This document shows positions 18,022 to 26,374 of a stretch of DNA of 64,000 nucleotides, piece after piece. Origin of the DNA: Oryzicola mucosus (GTDB lineage: Bacteria; Pseudomonadota; Alphaproteobacteria; Rhizobiales; Rhizobiaceae); contig NZ_JACVVX010000001.1 of assembly GCF_014534685.1 (NCBI RefSeq), positions 574,501 through 638,500 of the forward strand. Reading direction: 5' to 3'. Position 1 is the first letter of the stretch. Each line of letters starts with the position of its first letter. Under the pieces are notes generated by a model. It did not search any database. It was not told the origin of the DNA and saw only the letters and a list, made by a program, of their open reading frames with translations. A program made the position numbers and the translations under genes.

Positions 18022-19041
18022 CTACGCGTCCCCGACCTTGATGATCGCCTTGATCAGGCCTGACTTTTCATGCGCCCAGCGTGGCAGATCCTGAACGGCG
18101 CCTTCCAGCGTGGTGCGATGCGTGACCAGCCGATCGAGCGGCACCAGCCCCGCAGCGATGGAAGCGGTGACATGCTCGAAATCCGCGCGCGTGGCGTTGC
18201 GGCTGCCGACCAGCGTCATCTCACGCTTGTGGAATTCCGGGTCGGAAAAGGTGATGTCTTCGCGCACGACGCTGACCAGCACCAGCACGCCGCCATGTGC
18301 GACATGGGCAAAGGCAGCCTGCATGGATTTGGCGTTGCCGGTGGCGTCGAACACCGCGTCGAAACCTTCGCCATCGGTAGCGGCGCTGATGCGTTCCGCA
18401 AGGTCCGGTCCGAGCGCCAGGCTGGCGGCGAAGCCGAGTTCGGTGGCGGCAAAGTCGAGCCGTTCCGCGCTGGCGTCGAGCAGGGTGACGTCGAGCCCGG
18501 CGATGCGGGCGAAGATCGCCGTGCCCAACCCGATGGGACCGGCGCCGATCACCAGCGCGCGGCCATGGTTTGCACCGCTGCGGCGCACGGCATGAGCGCC
18601 GATGGCAAGGAACTCGACCGTGGCCGCGGCCTCCAGCGAGAGGCCTTCCGCCGGGTAGAGGTTCTGCGCGGGCACGAGGATTTCCGCGCACATCGCCCCG
18701 TCGCGATGCACGCCCAGCACCTCGATGGCCATGCAGCAATTGGGCTTGCCATTGCGGCAGGCGATGCAGCGGCCGCAGGCGAGATAGGGATTGACGATGA
18801 CGGCCTGCCCGACCGCAAGGTCGACACCGGAGCCCGCCTCGGCCACCGTGCCTGACACTTCATGGCCCATGATGCGCGGGTAGTTCAGGAACGGATGCTT
18901 GCCTTCATAGATGTGATAGTCGGTGCCGCAGATGCCGACATGGCTGACCGCGACACGCGCCCAGCCTTCCGGGGGAGAGCCGGGCGCCGGGCGTTCCTCG
19001 AGCGAGAGTTGGCCGGGAGCCGTGCAAACAACAGCTTTCAT
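18022..19041 (-). CDS. Zinc-dependent alcohol/polyol dehydrogenase (MDR family)
   Basis: This is a 339-residue medium-chain dehydrogenase. Catalytic-zinc ligands are visible in GICGTDYH (Cys near 38) and GHE (His near 60). The structural-zinc cysteine lobe is present as CGRCIACRNGKPNCC. The NAD-binding fold is VIGAGPIGLGTA. It is the last gene of the sugar transport unit, starting 6 bp after the permease stop, so it most likely oxidises the transported sugar or a derived sugar acid. By context it could be a 2-keto-3-deoxy-sugar-acid or L-galactonate-type dehydrogenase; the substrate cannot be read from sequence. Confidence 0.9.
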   Translation of the reverse strand: MKAVVCTAPGQLSLEERPAPGSPPEGWARVAVSHVGICGTDYHIYEGKHPFLNYPRIMGHEVSGTVAEAGSGVDLAVGQAVIVNPYLACGRCIACRNGKPNCCMAIEVLGVHRDGAMCAEILVPAQNLYPAEGLSLEAAATVEFLAIGAHAVRRSGANHGRALVIGAGPIGLGTAIFARIAGLDVTLLDASAERLDFAATELGFAASLALGPDLAERISAATDGEGFDAVFDATGNAKSMQAAFAHVAHGGVLVLVSVVREDITFSDPEFHKREMTLVGSRNATRADFEHVTASIAAGLVPLDRLVTHRTTLEGAVQDLPRWAHEKSGLIKAIIKVGDA

Positions 19042-19047
19042 GTCGGC

Positions 19048-20013
19048 CTACTTGCTCCGCCTGCGCAGCCCGTCGAAGAACACGATGACGATGATCAGCA
19101 CGCCGGTGATGATGCGCTGCCAGAAGGAATTCAGGTTCAAAAGGTTGGCGCCGTTGTTGATGGTGGCCAGGATGAAGGCGCCGAGCAGCGGGCCGTGCAC
19201 CGAACCCACCGCGCCGAACAGCGAGGTGCCGCCGATAACGGACGAGGCGATGGCCTGCAGTTCCCAGCCTTCGGCCTGGGTCGGATTGCCGATGCCGATG
19301 CGCGAGGCCAGAAGCACGCCGACAAAGGCCGCGCAGAGGCCCGACAGCATATAGGCCATGTAGATGGTCCGCTGGACGTTGACGCCCGACAGGCGCGCGG
19401 CCTCGGCATTTGAGCCGACGGAGAACAGGTAACGGCCCCAGCGGCTGTGATGCAGGAAGATATAGGCCGGAACGCCAACCAGGATGACCATCCAGAACAG
19501 GTTCGGCACGCCGAGGAAGGAATTGCGCGAGAACGCCTGAAAAGCGTCGTTGTTGATCGAGATCGAATTGCCGTTGGTGATCAAAAGGCCGATGCCGCGC
19601 AGCGATGTCAGCGTGGCGAGCGTGATGATGAACGGCGGCAGGCCCATCTTGACGATGCCGAAGCCGTGGAAGGTGCCGATGGCGATGCCGACCAGCAGCG
19701 TCGCCAGGATGGCGATCCATACCGGGAAGCCGGCATTGATCATCATCGCCGTCACCACGGTAGAGAAGCCGACCACCGCGCCGACAGACAGGTCGATGCC
19801 GCCGGTGATGATGACGAAGGTCTGCCCGACCGCGAGAATGGCGATCATCGAGCCCTGACGGAGCAGGTTCGCAATGTTGTTGGCCGAGGCGAAACTCGTC
19901 GTTGCCAGAGACAGCGCCACCCACAGAAGCACGAGCAGCGCCAGCAGCGTCAGCCCGAACAGCACGTTGTAATTTCGCTTGGCCTTGACCGGGACCGGGG
20001 CGTCGATGCTCAT
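19048..20013 (-). CDS. Sugar ABC transporter permease (RbsC type)
   Basis: This is the integral-membrane component of a ribose/galactose-class importer, 321 residues from the ATG at 20013, with about eight to ten hydrophobic helices and the family motifs GGIDLSVGA (near 75) and GVNVQRT. It lies between the ATPase gene (27 bp upstream) and the zinc dehydrogenase gene (6 bp downstream). A further in-frame ATG at 20031 lacks a better ribosome site, and the RbsC-like N terminus favours 20013. Confidence 0.93.
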   Translation of the reverse strand: MSIDAPVPVKAKRNYNVLFGLTLLALLVLLWVALSLATTSFASANNIANLLRQGSMIAILAVGQTFVIITGGIDLSVGAVVGFSTVVTAMMINAGFPVWIAILATLLVGIAIGTFHGFGIVKMGLPPFIITLATLTSLRGIGLLITNGNSISINNDAFQAFSRNSFLGVPNLFWMVILVGVPAYIFLHHSRWGRYLFSVGSNAEAARLSGVNVQRTIYMAYMLSGLCAAFVGVLLASRIGIGNPTQAEGWELQAIASSVIGGTSLFGAVGSVHGPLLGAFILATINNGANLLNLNSFWQRIITGVLIIVIVFFDGLRRRSK

Positions 20014-20040
20014 GGAGTGACCTCTCAGCAATAATTCTCG

Positions 20041-21567
20041 TCAGACGCCGATCGCTTGCGTCAGCACATCTTCATGGCTTGCGGTGTGGAATCCGTGGCT
20101 CGCCACCAGTCTGCCGCGCCGAAACACATGCAGCGTATCGGCCAGTTCGTAGACTTCCGGCAGGTAGGACGAGATCAATATGATGCCCGCCCCCTGCGCC
20201 AGCAGCGTGCCGAACAGCCGATAGATTTCGGCCTTGGTGCCGACATCAACCCCGACGGTCGGCTCGTCGAAGATGAACAGCCGCGCCCCGTGGTTCAGCC
20301 ATTTGCCGATCACGATCTTCTGCTGGTTGCCGCCCGAAAGGCTGGAAGCCAATGCGTGGCGGCCGGCGGTCTTGATGCGCAGGTCGGCTATCTGCTGGTC
20401 GGCGTGCTTCTTTTCCTGGCTGCCCGAGATCAGCATGTTGGAGCTGATACGCTTGTAGATCGGCAGGTTGAGGTTTGTCCCCACGGTCAGGTTGAGACAA
20501 AGGCCCTGGTCGCGCCGGCTCTCGGGCGCCAGAGCCATGCCGAGCCGCATGGCGTCGCGTTCCGACTTGATCTCGACGTCCTTGCCATCCCACAGGATGG
20601 AGCCGCCGGATTTGGCATGGCGCCCATAGAGCGTGGTGACGAACTCGCTGCGGCCGGCGCCGATCAGCCCGTAAAGGCCGACGATCTCGCCGGATCGAAC
20701 CGACATCGACACATCCTCGAAGCCCTTGCCGGACAGGTTGCGCGCCTCGACAATGACCGGCCCGAACTCGAACTTGTCCTTGTGATAGACCTGTTCGATG
20801 GAGCGGTTGATCATCATGCGGATCAGTTCGGCATCGTCGGTCTCGGCAATGTTGCGGGTCCCGACATAGGTGCCGTCGCGCAGCACAGACACGCGGTCGG
20901 CCAGCTCGAACACCTCTTCCATGCGGTGGCTGATATAGACGATGGTGACCCGTTGCGCCTTGAGGCGCCGGATCAGGGTGAAAAGCTGGTCGGCCTCGCG
21001 CCGCGTCAGGTAGGCGGTGGGCTCGTCGAAGATCAGGAATTTCGTGCCGCGCACGGTGGCGCGGGCGGCGGCGACGAGCTGCTGCTGGCCGATGGTCAGG
21101 TCGCCGAGCAGGACATGGGCGGGAAGCTCGAAGCCGAGATCGTCGAGGATCTTCTGCGCTTCGCGCACCATGGCGCGCTGTTGCAGAATTCCGAACCGTA
21201 CGGTCTCCTCGCCGAGAAAAATGTTGGCGGCGACCGTCAGGTGCCGGCACAGCACGACTTCCTGGTGGACGGCATTGATGCCGAGCGCCATGGCCTCATG
21301 CGGCGTGGACAGTGCGGTCGGCTTGCCTTCCCAGATGACGTCGCCCGAAGTGCGCGGCATCACCCCGGTCAAAAGCTTGATGAGGGTCGATTTGCCTGCG
21401 CCGTTTTCGCCGACGATGGCATGAATCTCGCCGGCCTTGAAATCGAGGTTGATCGGTTTGAGCGCGTGCGTGCCAGGATATTTCTTTTCCAGCCCGCGCA
21501 GTTCGAGGATGATTTCGCCCGGCGCGAGATCGGGTTCGGGATGCAGGTCGGACGATGCTGTGTTCAT
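20041..21567 (-). CDS. Sugar ABC transporter ATP-binding protein (RbsA/MglA type)
   Basis: This 508-residue double ATPase energises carbohydrate import. The first nucleotide-binding domain has Walker A GENGAGKST and Walker B FLIFDEPTAYL. The second domain has the degenerate A-site GLIGAGRSE usual in this family, signature LSGGNQQK and LFIFDEPTVGVD. The ATG at 21567 follows GGGAGGAT; the frame is open back to 21666 through repeat-like sequence. It forms a transport unit with the binding-protein gene upstream and the permease downstream. Confidence 0.94.
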   Translation of the reverse strand: MNTASSDLHPEPDLAPGEIILELRGLEKKYPGTHALKPINLDFKAGEIHAIVGENGAGKSTLIKLLTGVMPRTSGDVIWEGKPTALSTPHEAMALGINAVHQEVVLCRHLTVAANIFLGEETVRFGILQQRAMVREAQKILDDLGFELPAHVLLGDLTIGQQQLVAAARATVRGTKFLIFDEPTAYLTRREADQLFTLIRRLKAQRVTIVYISHRMEEVFELADRVSVLRDGTYVGTRNIAETDDAELIRMMINRSIEQVYHKDKFEFGPVIVEARNLSGKGFEDVSMSVRSGEIVGLYGLIGAGRSEFVTTLYGRHAKSGGSILWDGKDVEIKSERDAMRLGMALAPESRRDQGLCLNLTVGTNLNLPIYKRISSNMLISGSQEKKHADQQIADLRIKTAGRHALASSLSGGNQQKIVIGKWLNHGARLFIFDEPTVGVDVGTKAEIYRLFGTLLAQGAGIILISSYLPEVYELADTLHVFRRGRLVASHGFHTASHEDVLTQAIGV

Positions 21568-21596
21568 GACAATCCTCCCGGAACGTATCGATGAGG

Positions 21597-21720
21597 TGTA
21601 AGCCTCCTCATCCGGCCCTGCGGGCCACTTTCTCCACTCCGGAGAGAGCCTACACACCGCGCCCAATCGCAGGCGGGGCGAAAGCAGGGCGAATGGGTGA
21701 GGAGCAAGCTCCTCACCCGA
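21597..21720. repeat. REP-like palindromic sequence between binding-protein and ATPase genes
   Basis: The 159-bp gap between the two transporter genes holds a run related to Rhizobiales palindromes: CTCCTCATCCGGCCCTGCGG with a GGCC-CTGC-GGGCC hairpin, and on its right a GGTGAGGAGCAAGCTCCTCACC perfect hairpin at about 21699-21718. In the middle position of an ABC operon such hairpins often stabilise the upstream binding-protein mRNA and lower expression of the ATPase; here that is inference. Confidence 0.6.
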
Positions 21721-21726
21721 ACCAGA

Positions 21727-22719
21727 CTAGTTCAGCTTGGGGTTGAGCAGCGCGTCGATCTTCGGCTCTGCCATGTTGGCCTTGGTGACGAGGTTCGCGC
21801 CGGTGTCCACGAAGGTCTCGACCGTCTCGCCCTTGGAGGCTGCGAGCGCGGTTTTGATGCCGTCATAGCCCATCCGGTAGGGGTCCTGCACGACGAGGCC
21901 GGAGATGACGCCGTCATTGAGGAACTTGATGAGCTTTTCGTCGGAGTCGAAACCGATCAGGCCGACCTTTCCGGACAGGTCGTTCTCTGCAATCGCCTGG
22001 CCGACGCCCTGCGCCATGATCAGGTTGGAGGCGAAGATGCCCTTCAGGTCCGGATTGGCGGTGATCAGGTCGGTTGCGATGTTCAGGCCGGTGGTCGCCT
22101 GACCGTCGGCATATTTGTCGGCGACGACTTCGAGGCCGGGATACTTGGCCTTGACCTGCTCCAGGAAGCCTTCGCGGCGCTGTTCGAGCGAACCGGCGCC
22201 CGGCAGTGCGGTGATGATGGCGACCTTGCCTTCGACCTTGCCGCCATTGGCAGCGCCGATGGCTTCGGCGAGGCCGTCTGCCGCGACGCGTCCGCCCTGC
22301 ACGTTGTCGGTGGTCAGGAACGAGGTGAAGGCCTTGGAGTCGGCCGAGGAGTCGATGCCGATGATCTTGACCTTGCTGGCGGCCTCGTCGATCGGCTTGC
22401 CGAGCGCCTTGGCTTCGGTCGGCGAGATCACGATGGCAGCCGGATTGCCGGCGACGGCGTTTTCAAGGATCGAGATCTGGCCGTTGACGTCGGTTTCAGC
22501 CTGCGCGCCGAGTTCCGGAACCTTGACGCCGAGGTCCTTGCCGGCCTGGCGGGCGCCGGCCATGACGATCTGCCAGTAGAAGGACGTGGTGTCCTTGACG
22601 ATGATCGGAATGGTGACTTCCTGAGCGAATGCCGGGGCTGCCGGAGCGGCCAGTGCAAGCATCGATGCCGCGGCGAGCGCGGTAAAGGCACGACGGGTGA
22701 TGGTGGTGACGGATTTCAT
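21727..22719 (-). CDS. Sugar ABC transporter substrate-binding protein (RbsB type)
   Basis: This 330-residue periplasmic binding protein starts with a signal peptide (TRRAFTALAAASMLALAAPA, cleavage near AFAQ) and continues as a type-I periplasmic fold related to RbsB (TIPIIVKDTTSFYW at the start of the mature protein, VISPTEAKAL near 110, VGLIGFDSD near 240). It is the first gene of a unit with ATPase, permease and zinc dehydrogenase. The operator-like palindrome at 22791-22802 lies 72 bp upstream of its start. The ligand is probably a hexose, deoxyhexose or sugar acid, judged from the adjacent catabolic genes. Confidence 0.93.
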   Translation of the reverse strand: MKSVTTITRRAFTALAAASMLALAAPAAPAFAQEVTIPIIVKDTTSFYWQIVMAGARQAGKDLGVKVPELGAQAETDVNGQISILENAVAGNPAAIVISPTEAKALGKPIDEAASKVKIIGIDSSADSKAFTSFLTTDNVQGGRVAADGLAEAIGAANGGKVEGKVAIITALPGAGSLEQRREGFLEQVKAKYPGLEVVADKYADGQATTGLNIATDLITANPDLKGIFASNLIMAQGVGQAIAENDLSGKVGLIGFDSDEKLIKFLNDGVISGLVVQDPYRMGYDGIKTALAASKGETVETFVDTGANLVTKANMAEPKIDALLNPKLN

Positions 22720-22790
22720 AGGCTTCCTCCCTAAGTCGCCTGGTGAACGTGGGTTTATCCGGCTCTGGTTAGGCGTCGCCCAAAGCGGAC

Positions 22791-22806
22791 TTTATCGATA
22801 AAAAAC
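22791..22806. promoter_or_regulatory. Operator-like palindrome before the sugar transporter operon
   Basis: TTTATCGATAAA is a perfect 12-bp palindrome followed by AAAACA. A close relative (TTTTATCG-TG-AAAAAACA) occurs at 26286-26303 in front of the catabolic genes and the GntR regulator. Two sites of one type before two units that share a pathway suggest one regulator, most likely the GntR protein at 26375. The rest of the 300-bp gap (22720-23019) contains a perfect GCCGATCC-AA-GGATCGGC hairpin at 22896-22913 and no gene. Confidence 0.55.
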
Positions 22807-23019
22807 AGATGCTGAGAAGAGGTAGCGGATTTGCCGTTTCCTGGCAAGCAGGCCGTACCGCGGAATTTTGTGAGCCTCCCTGCTCCCGAAAGCCTGCCGA
22901 TCCAAGGATCGGCGGCGCTCCTCCTAATTGATCAGAGCGATGAAATATTAATTCCATCATTCTGTCAACTTGGAATGTACGTTCCCTTTTCGGCGTGCGC
23001 GTTCCAATGCCGCAAGGCC

Positions 23020-23451
23020 TCAGGCGTCCTGGACGACGCCTTTCTTGAGGATGATATTGGCATAGACCGCCCGTTCGCCGGTCGCGACAATATAGGCAGC
23101 CCCTCTCGACCGTTCGTAGAAGGCGAAGCGCTCCAGAGGCTCGACGGCGAAGTCGCCGGCAAGCCGGGTCACGATAGCCTGGAACGACTGGCAGATCGGC
23201 GGAACGACGTCCGGCGTATCCACCATCGCCATGCGGAAGGCCGATGCGGTGGCGAAGGTGTCGAGCGGAAAATGCGTCAGGATCGCCTCCAGCAGCGCCT
23301 CCGCGCCCAGTCCGTCGGCCCGCACGACCTTCGGACCCAATGTGCTGGCGGGGAAATTGGCGTCGGCCAGAACGATTTCGTCGCCATGACCCATGGTCTG
23401 CAACGCGTGCAGCAGATCGGGTCCGAGCAAAGGATGAATTCCGCGCAGCAT
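23020..23451 (-). CDS. fucU: L-fucose mutarotase / RbsD-FucU family protein
   Basis: FucU-type enzymes interconvert sugar anomers to feed the next enzyme. The 143-residue protein is full length and has the family signatures GHGDEIVLADANFPA (near 22-36) and the C-terminal FYERSRGAAYIVATGERAVYANIILKKG. The catalytic His near residue 22 and Asp near 30 are present. It lies 34 bp after the aldo/keto reductase gene and probably shares its transcript. The presence of a FucU homologue is the main reason to suspect L-fucose or a related 6-deoxy sugar as the pathway substrate. Confidence 0.9.
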   Translation of the reverse strand: MLRGIHPLLGPDLLHALQTMGHGDEIVLADANFPASTLGPKVVRADGLGAEALLEAILTHFPLDTFATASAFRMAMVDTPDVVPPICQSFQAIVTRLAGDFAVEPLERFAFYERSRGAAYIVATGERAVYANIILKKGVVQDA

Positions 23452-23485
23452 CAGCCGATATCCTCGGTGACAGGCTTTAATGGCG

Positions 23486-24502
23486 TCATTCGCGCACCGC
23501 GCCCTTCAGCGGCGGCTGGACGGTGGTGTAGGGCCGGTATTTCTCGAATTCCGCCGCCGGGACGGTATCGTCAAGCAAATCGAGGTTGCGCTTGAGACTT
23601 GAGGTCTTCGCCGTGCCGATCAACACGGTGGCGACGGCAGGCTCATCAAGCGGAAACTGCATCGCGGCCGCGGCCAGCGGATAGCCGCTCGCCGTGGCGA
23701 TATTTTCCATAGCCGAAACCTTGGAAAGTATTTCCGACGAGGCCGGCCCATAGTCGAAATTCGCGCCGGGCTTGGCGCCCGTTGCCATGATGCCGGAGTT
23801 GAACACGCCGCCGATGACCAGCGAGGTCTTGCGCTCGCGGCATACGGGCAAGAGCTCCGCCTCGGCCGAACGGTCGAGCAGCGAGTAGCGGCCGGCCAGC
23901 AGGATGCAGTCCAGCGGCGCGCGGCGCATCACGTTCAGGCAGACCTCGACCTCGTTGACGCCCAGCCCATAGGCCGAGATCACGCCGCCCGACTTCAGCT
24001 CTTCCAGCGCCTTCAGCCCGCCATCGAGCAGCTGGCCGAGATGCAGCTTGGTCAGCTCCACGCCGTGGGTGTAGACGCCGATATCGTGGACATAGAGGAT
24101 GTCGATGCGGTTCAGCCCCAGCCGGGCGTAACTGAACTCGACCGAGCGCATGATGCCGTCATAGCTGTAGTCATACTCCAGCTTGAACGGCAGCGGATCG
24201 ACGAAGCCGACCTTCGGCACCTGATCTTCTGGTACCGGCCGGAGCAGACGCCCCACCTTCGTGGACAGCGCATAGCTGTCGCGCGGCTTCGAGCGAAGAA
24301 AGTCGCCGAAGCGCCGCTCGGAGAGGCCGAAGCCGTAATGCGGCGCGGTGTCGAAATAGCGGATGCCCGCGTCCCATGCGGCGTCGAGCACCGCTTCGGC
24401 GTCGGGGTTGGATACCGCCTGGTAGAGATTGCCCAGCGAGGCCCCCCCGAAGCCGATCTCGGTGACCTCGAGGTCGGTGGTGCCGATCCGGCGCTTTTTC
24501 AT
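23486..24502 (-). CDS. Aldo/keto reductase (L-fucose / D-threo-aldose 1-dehydrogenase-like)
   Basis: This is a 338-residue aldo/keto reductase. The catalytic tetrad is visible: Asp and Tyr in IRYFDTAPHYGFGLSE (near 48-63), Lys in LSTKVGR (near 83) and His in YVHDIG (near 130). The sequence GTTDLEVTEIGFGGASLGNLY at the N terminus is typical of the D-threo-aldose dehydrogenase/pyridoxal 4-dehydrogenase branch, which oxidises L-fucose to its lactone with NAD(P). Adjacency to FucU supports this. A lactonase gene is not evident in the window. Confidence 0.88.
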   Translation of the reverse strand: MKKRRIGTTDLEVTEIGFGGASLGNLYQAVSNPDAEAVLDAAWDAGIRYFDTAPHYGFGLSERRFGDFLRSKPRDSYALSTKVGRLLRPVPEDQVPKVGFVDPLPFKLEYDYSYDGIMRSVEFSYARLGLNRIDILYVHDIGVYTHGVELTKLHLGQLLDGGLKALEELKSGGVISAYGLGVNEVEVCLNVMRRAPLDCILLAGRYSLLDRSAEAELLPVCRERKTSLVIGGVFNSGIMATGAKPGANFDYGPASSEILSKVSAMENIATASGYPLAAAAMQFPLDEPAVATVLIGTAKTSSLKRNLDLLDDTVPAAEFEKYRPYTTVQPPLKGAVRE

Positions 24503-24514
24503 CGTTTTTCCCTC

Positions 24515-24690
24515 ACCATGTGTCTGTCGCCCCTCCAGCGATGCCCCTCATGCCCCCTTTGGGGACCATTTTGAGGGGGTCGAACCGCCGGTTTCGACCC
24601 CTCCTTCGCGATGCTTGGACCCCTTCAACCGGGCGCGGAAGGGGGTCGCCAAGCACTGCGAAACCGCGTGCGGGGGTCAAGGGTTTCGTC
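24515..24690. repeat. Hairpin-rich repeat between reductase and dehydratase genes
   Basis: The 189-bp gap carries several small inverted repeats in C/G-rich sequence: CCCCCTTTGGGG, TCGAACCGCCGGTTTCGA, and an outer pair GCGATGCTTGGACCCC/GGGGGTCGCCAAGC. It has no plausible gene and resembles the other palindromic elements in composition, though I cannot align it with them by eye. Confidence 0.5.
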
Positions 24691-24691
24691 G

Positions 24692-26212
24692 TTAAAGCGT
24701 CGCCCCAAGATGCCACGGCACAAACTCGTTGTCGCCATAGCCGAACTCTTCGCTCTTGGTCTTGCGGCCCGAAGCCGTCTCGATGATCAGTTCGAACATT
24801 TCGCGGCCCATCTGTTCGATGGTCTTTTCGCCCGAGGCGATGTCGCCGCAATTCACGTCCATGTCTTCTTCCATGGCGTTGTAGAGGGTCGAATTGGTCG
24901 CCACCTTGATCGACGGCGTCGGCCGGCAGCCGAAGCACGAGCCGCGGCCCGTGGTGAAGACGATGACATTGGCGCCGCCGGCCACCTGCCCAGTCGCGGA
25001 TACCGGGTCGTAGCCGGGCGTATCCATGAACACCAGCCCATGGCCGGTGACCTTCTCGCCATAGCCGAACACGCCGGTCAGCGGGGTCTGGCCGCCCTTG
25101 GCGACGGCGCCCAGCGACTTTTCCAGAATGGTCGTCAAGCCGCCGCGCTTGTTGCCGGGCGAAGGATTGTTGTCGATCGACGCGCCGTGCAGGGCGGTGT
25201 GGTCTTCCCACCACTTGATGTAGCCGTCGAGCTTCTTGGCCACCTCCGGCGTGGTGGCGCGGTAGGCAAGCAAATGCTCGGCACCGTAGATCTCCGTCGT
25301 TTCAGACAGGATGCCGATGCCGCCGACGCCGGCGAGAAGATCTACAGCCGCGCCGAGCGCCGGATTGGCTGTTATGCCCGACATGCCGTCGGACCCGCCG
25401 CATTGCAGGCCGACGACGATCTCGCTCAGCGGAATCGGCTCGCGCTTGAGCTGTCCGACCTCTTGGGCGATCTCGGCCAGGATCTCCATCGCCTTTTCGA
25501 CCGCCTTGCGCGAACCGCCGGCATCCTGGATGTTGAAATGGCGCTTGGACGAGACAACGCCACGCTGTCCGTAAAGCGTCAGCTGGTTGACCTCGCAGCC
25601 CAGCCCGATCATCAGCGCACCGCCGAAATTCGGATGCCGGGCATAGCCCGCCAAGGTCCGGTGCAGCACCGCCATGCCGTCGCCGGTGCCGCTCATGCCG
25701 CAGCCCTGGCCATGCACGATCGGCACGAAACCGTCGATGCCGGGATAAAGCGGCAGCAGCCTGCGGTTCGCCTCGTCCGAGATGGCCTTGCAGACGGTGG
25801 TCGAACAATTCACCGAAGCGATGATGCCGATGAAATTGCGCGTGCCGGCGCGCCCGTCGGCGCGGCGATAGCCCATGAAGGTGCGCGCCTTGTCGGCCTC
25901 GGTGGGCTCCAGCGCGGTGCCCGGCGGGACAACCGGCATGCGGCCGGCCTCGAACACCAGGTTTTGCGAATGCACATGCTCGCCCGCGGCGATATCCTGC
26001 GTCGCCCTGCCGATCGCCTGTGCATATTTGATCACCGCCTCACCCGCCGCGATCGGCCTGGTCGCCACCTTGTGGCCGGGATCGATGACCGTCAGCGTCG
26101 GCACGCCGTTCGGAAGGGCTTCGCCGGCCTCCAGCTTGCCATTGGCGACCGCGACATTGTCGGAAGGGGAAAGAATGATGGCTTTGGCCAAACTCACTGC
26201 CGTTGCTCTCAT
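24692..26212 (-). CDS. UxaA-family sugar-acid dehydratase (altronate dehydratase-like)
   Basis: The 506-residue enzyme combines an N-terminal SAF domain (about 1-95, with VATRPIAAGEAVI) and a C-terminal UxaA dehydratase domain. The latter contains conserved Cys/His-rich segments NCSTTVC, HGQGCGMSGTGDGM, GLQCGGSDGMSG and FTTGRGSCFGCRP that bind a divalent metal. Family members dehydrate altronate, galactarate or L-fuconate-type acids to 2-keto-3-deoxy acids. It is the first gene of the dehydratase-reductase-FucU unit. Given its neighbours, dehydration of a 6-deoxy-aldonic acid is plausible but not shown. Confidence 0.9.
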   Translation of the reverse strand: MRATAVSLAKAIILSPSDNVAVANGKLEAGEALPNGVPTLTVIDPGHKVATRPIAAGEAVIKYAQAIGRATQDIAAGEHVHSQNLVFEAGRMPVVPPGTALEPTEADKARTFMGYRRADGRAGTRNFIGIIASVNCSTTVCKAISDEANRRLLPLYPGIDGFVPIVHGQGCGMSGTGDGMAVLHRTLAGYARHPNFGGALMIGLGCEVNQLTLYGQRGVVSSKRHFNIQDAGGSRKAVEKAMEILAEIAQEVGQLKREPIPLSEIVVGLQCGGSDGMSGITANPALGAAVDLLAGVGGIGILSETTEIYGAEHLLAYRATTPEVAKKLDGYIKWWEDHTALHGASIDNNPSPGNKRGGLTTILEKSLGAVAKGGQTPLTGVFGYGEKVTGHGLVFMDTPGYDPVSATGQVAGGANVIVFTTGRGSCFGCRPTPSIKVATNSTLYNAMEEDMDVNCGDIASGEKTIEQMGREMFELIIETASGRKTKSEEFGYGDNEFVPWHLGATL

Positions 26213-26285
26213 GGTAAGGCCGGCGCAGCCCTTGCGGGGACGCCGGGGAAAGATTTCAGGCCGTCGGCCCAGCTTGGATTTTGTC

Positions 26286-26303
26286 TTTTATCGTGAAAAA
26301 ACA
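26286..26303. promoter_or_regulatory. Operator-like site between the GntR gene and the dehydratase operon
   Basis: TTTTATCG-TG-AAAAAACA resembles the palindrome at 22791-22806 (TTTATCG-AT-AAAAAACA). It sits in the divergent gap, 74 bp upstream of the dehydratase ATG and 72 bp upstream of the regulator ATG, a typical location for autoregulation and operon control by one repressor. Confidence 0.55.
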
Positions 26304-26374
26304 TTTTGCCGTCAATCGGATTTTTGCTACCCACGCATTGTCTCGCTCCGACTCCCGGGCGAAAGGGCAGCGCC

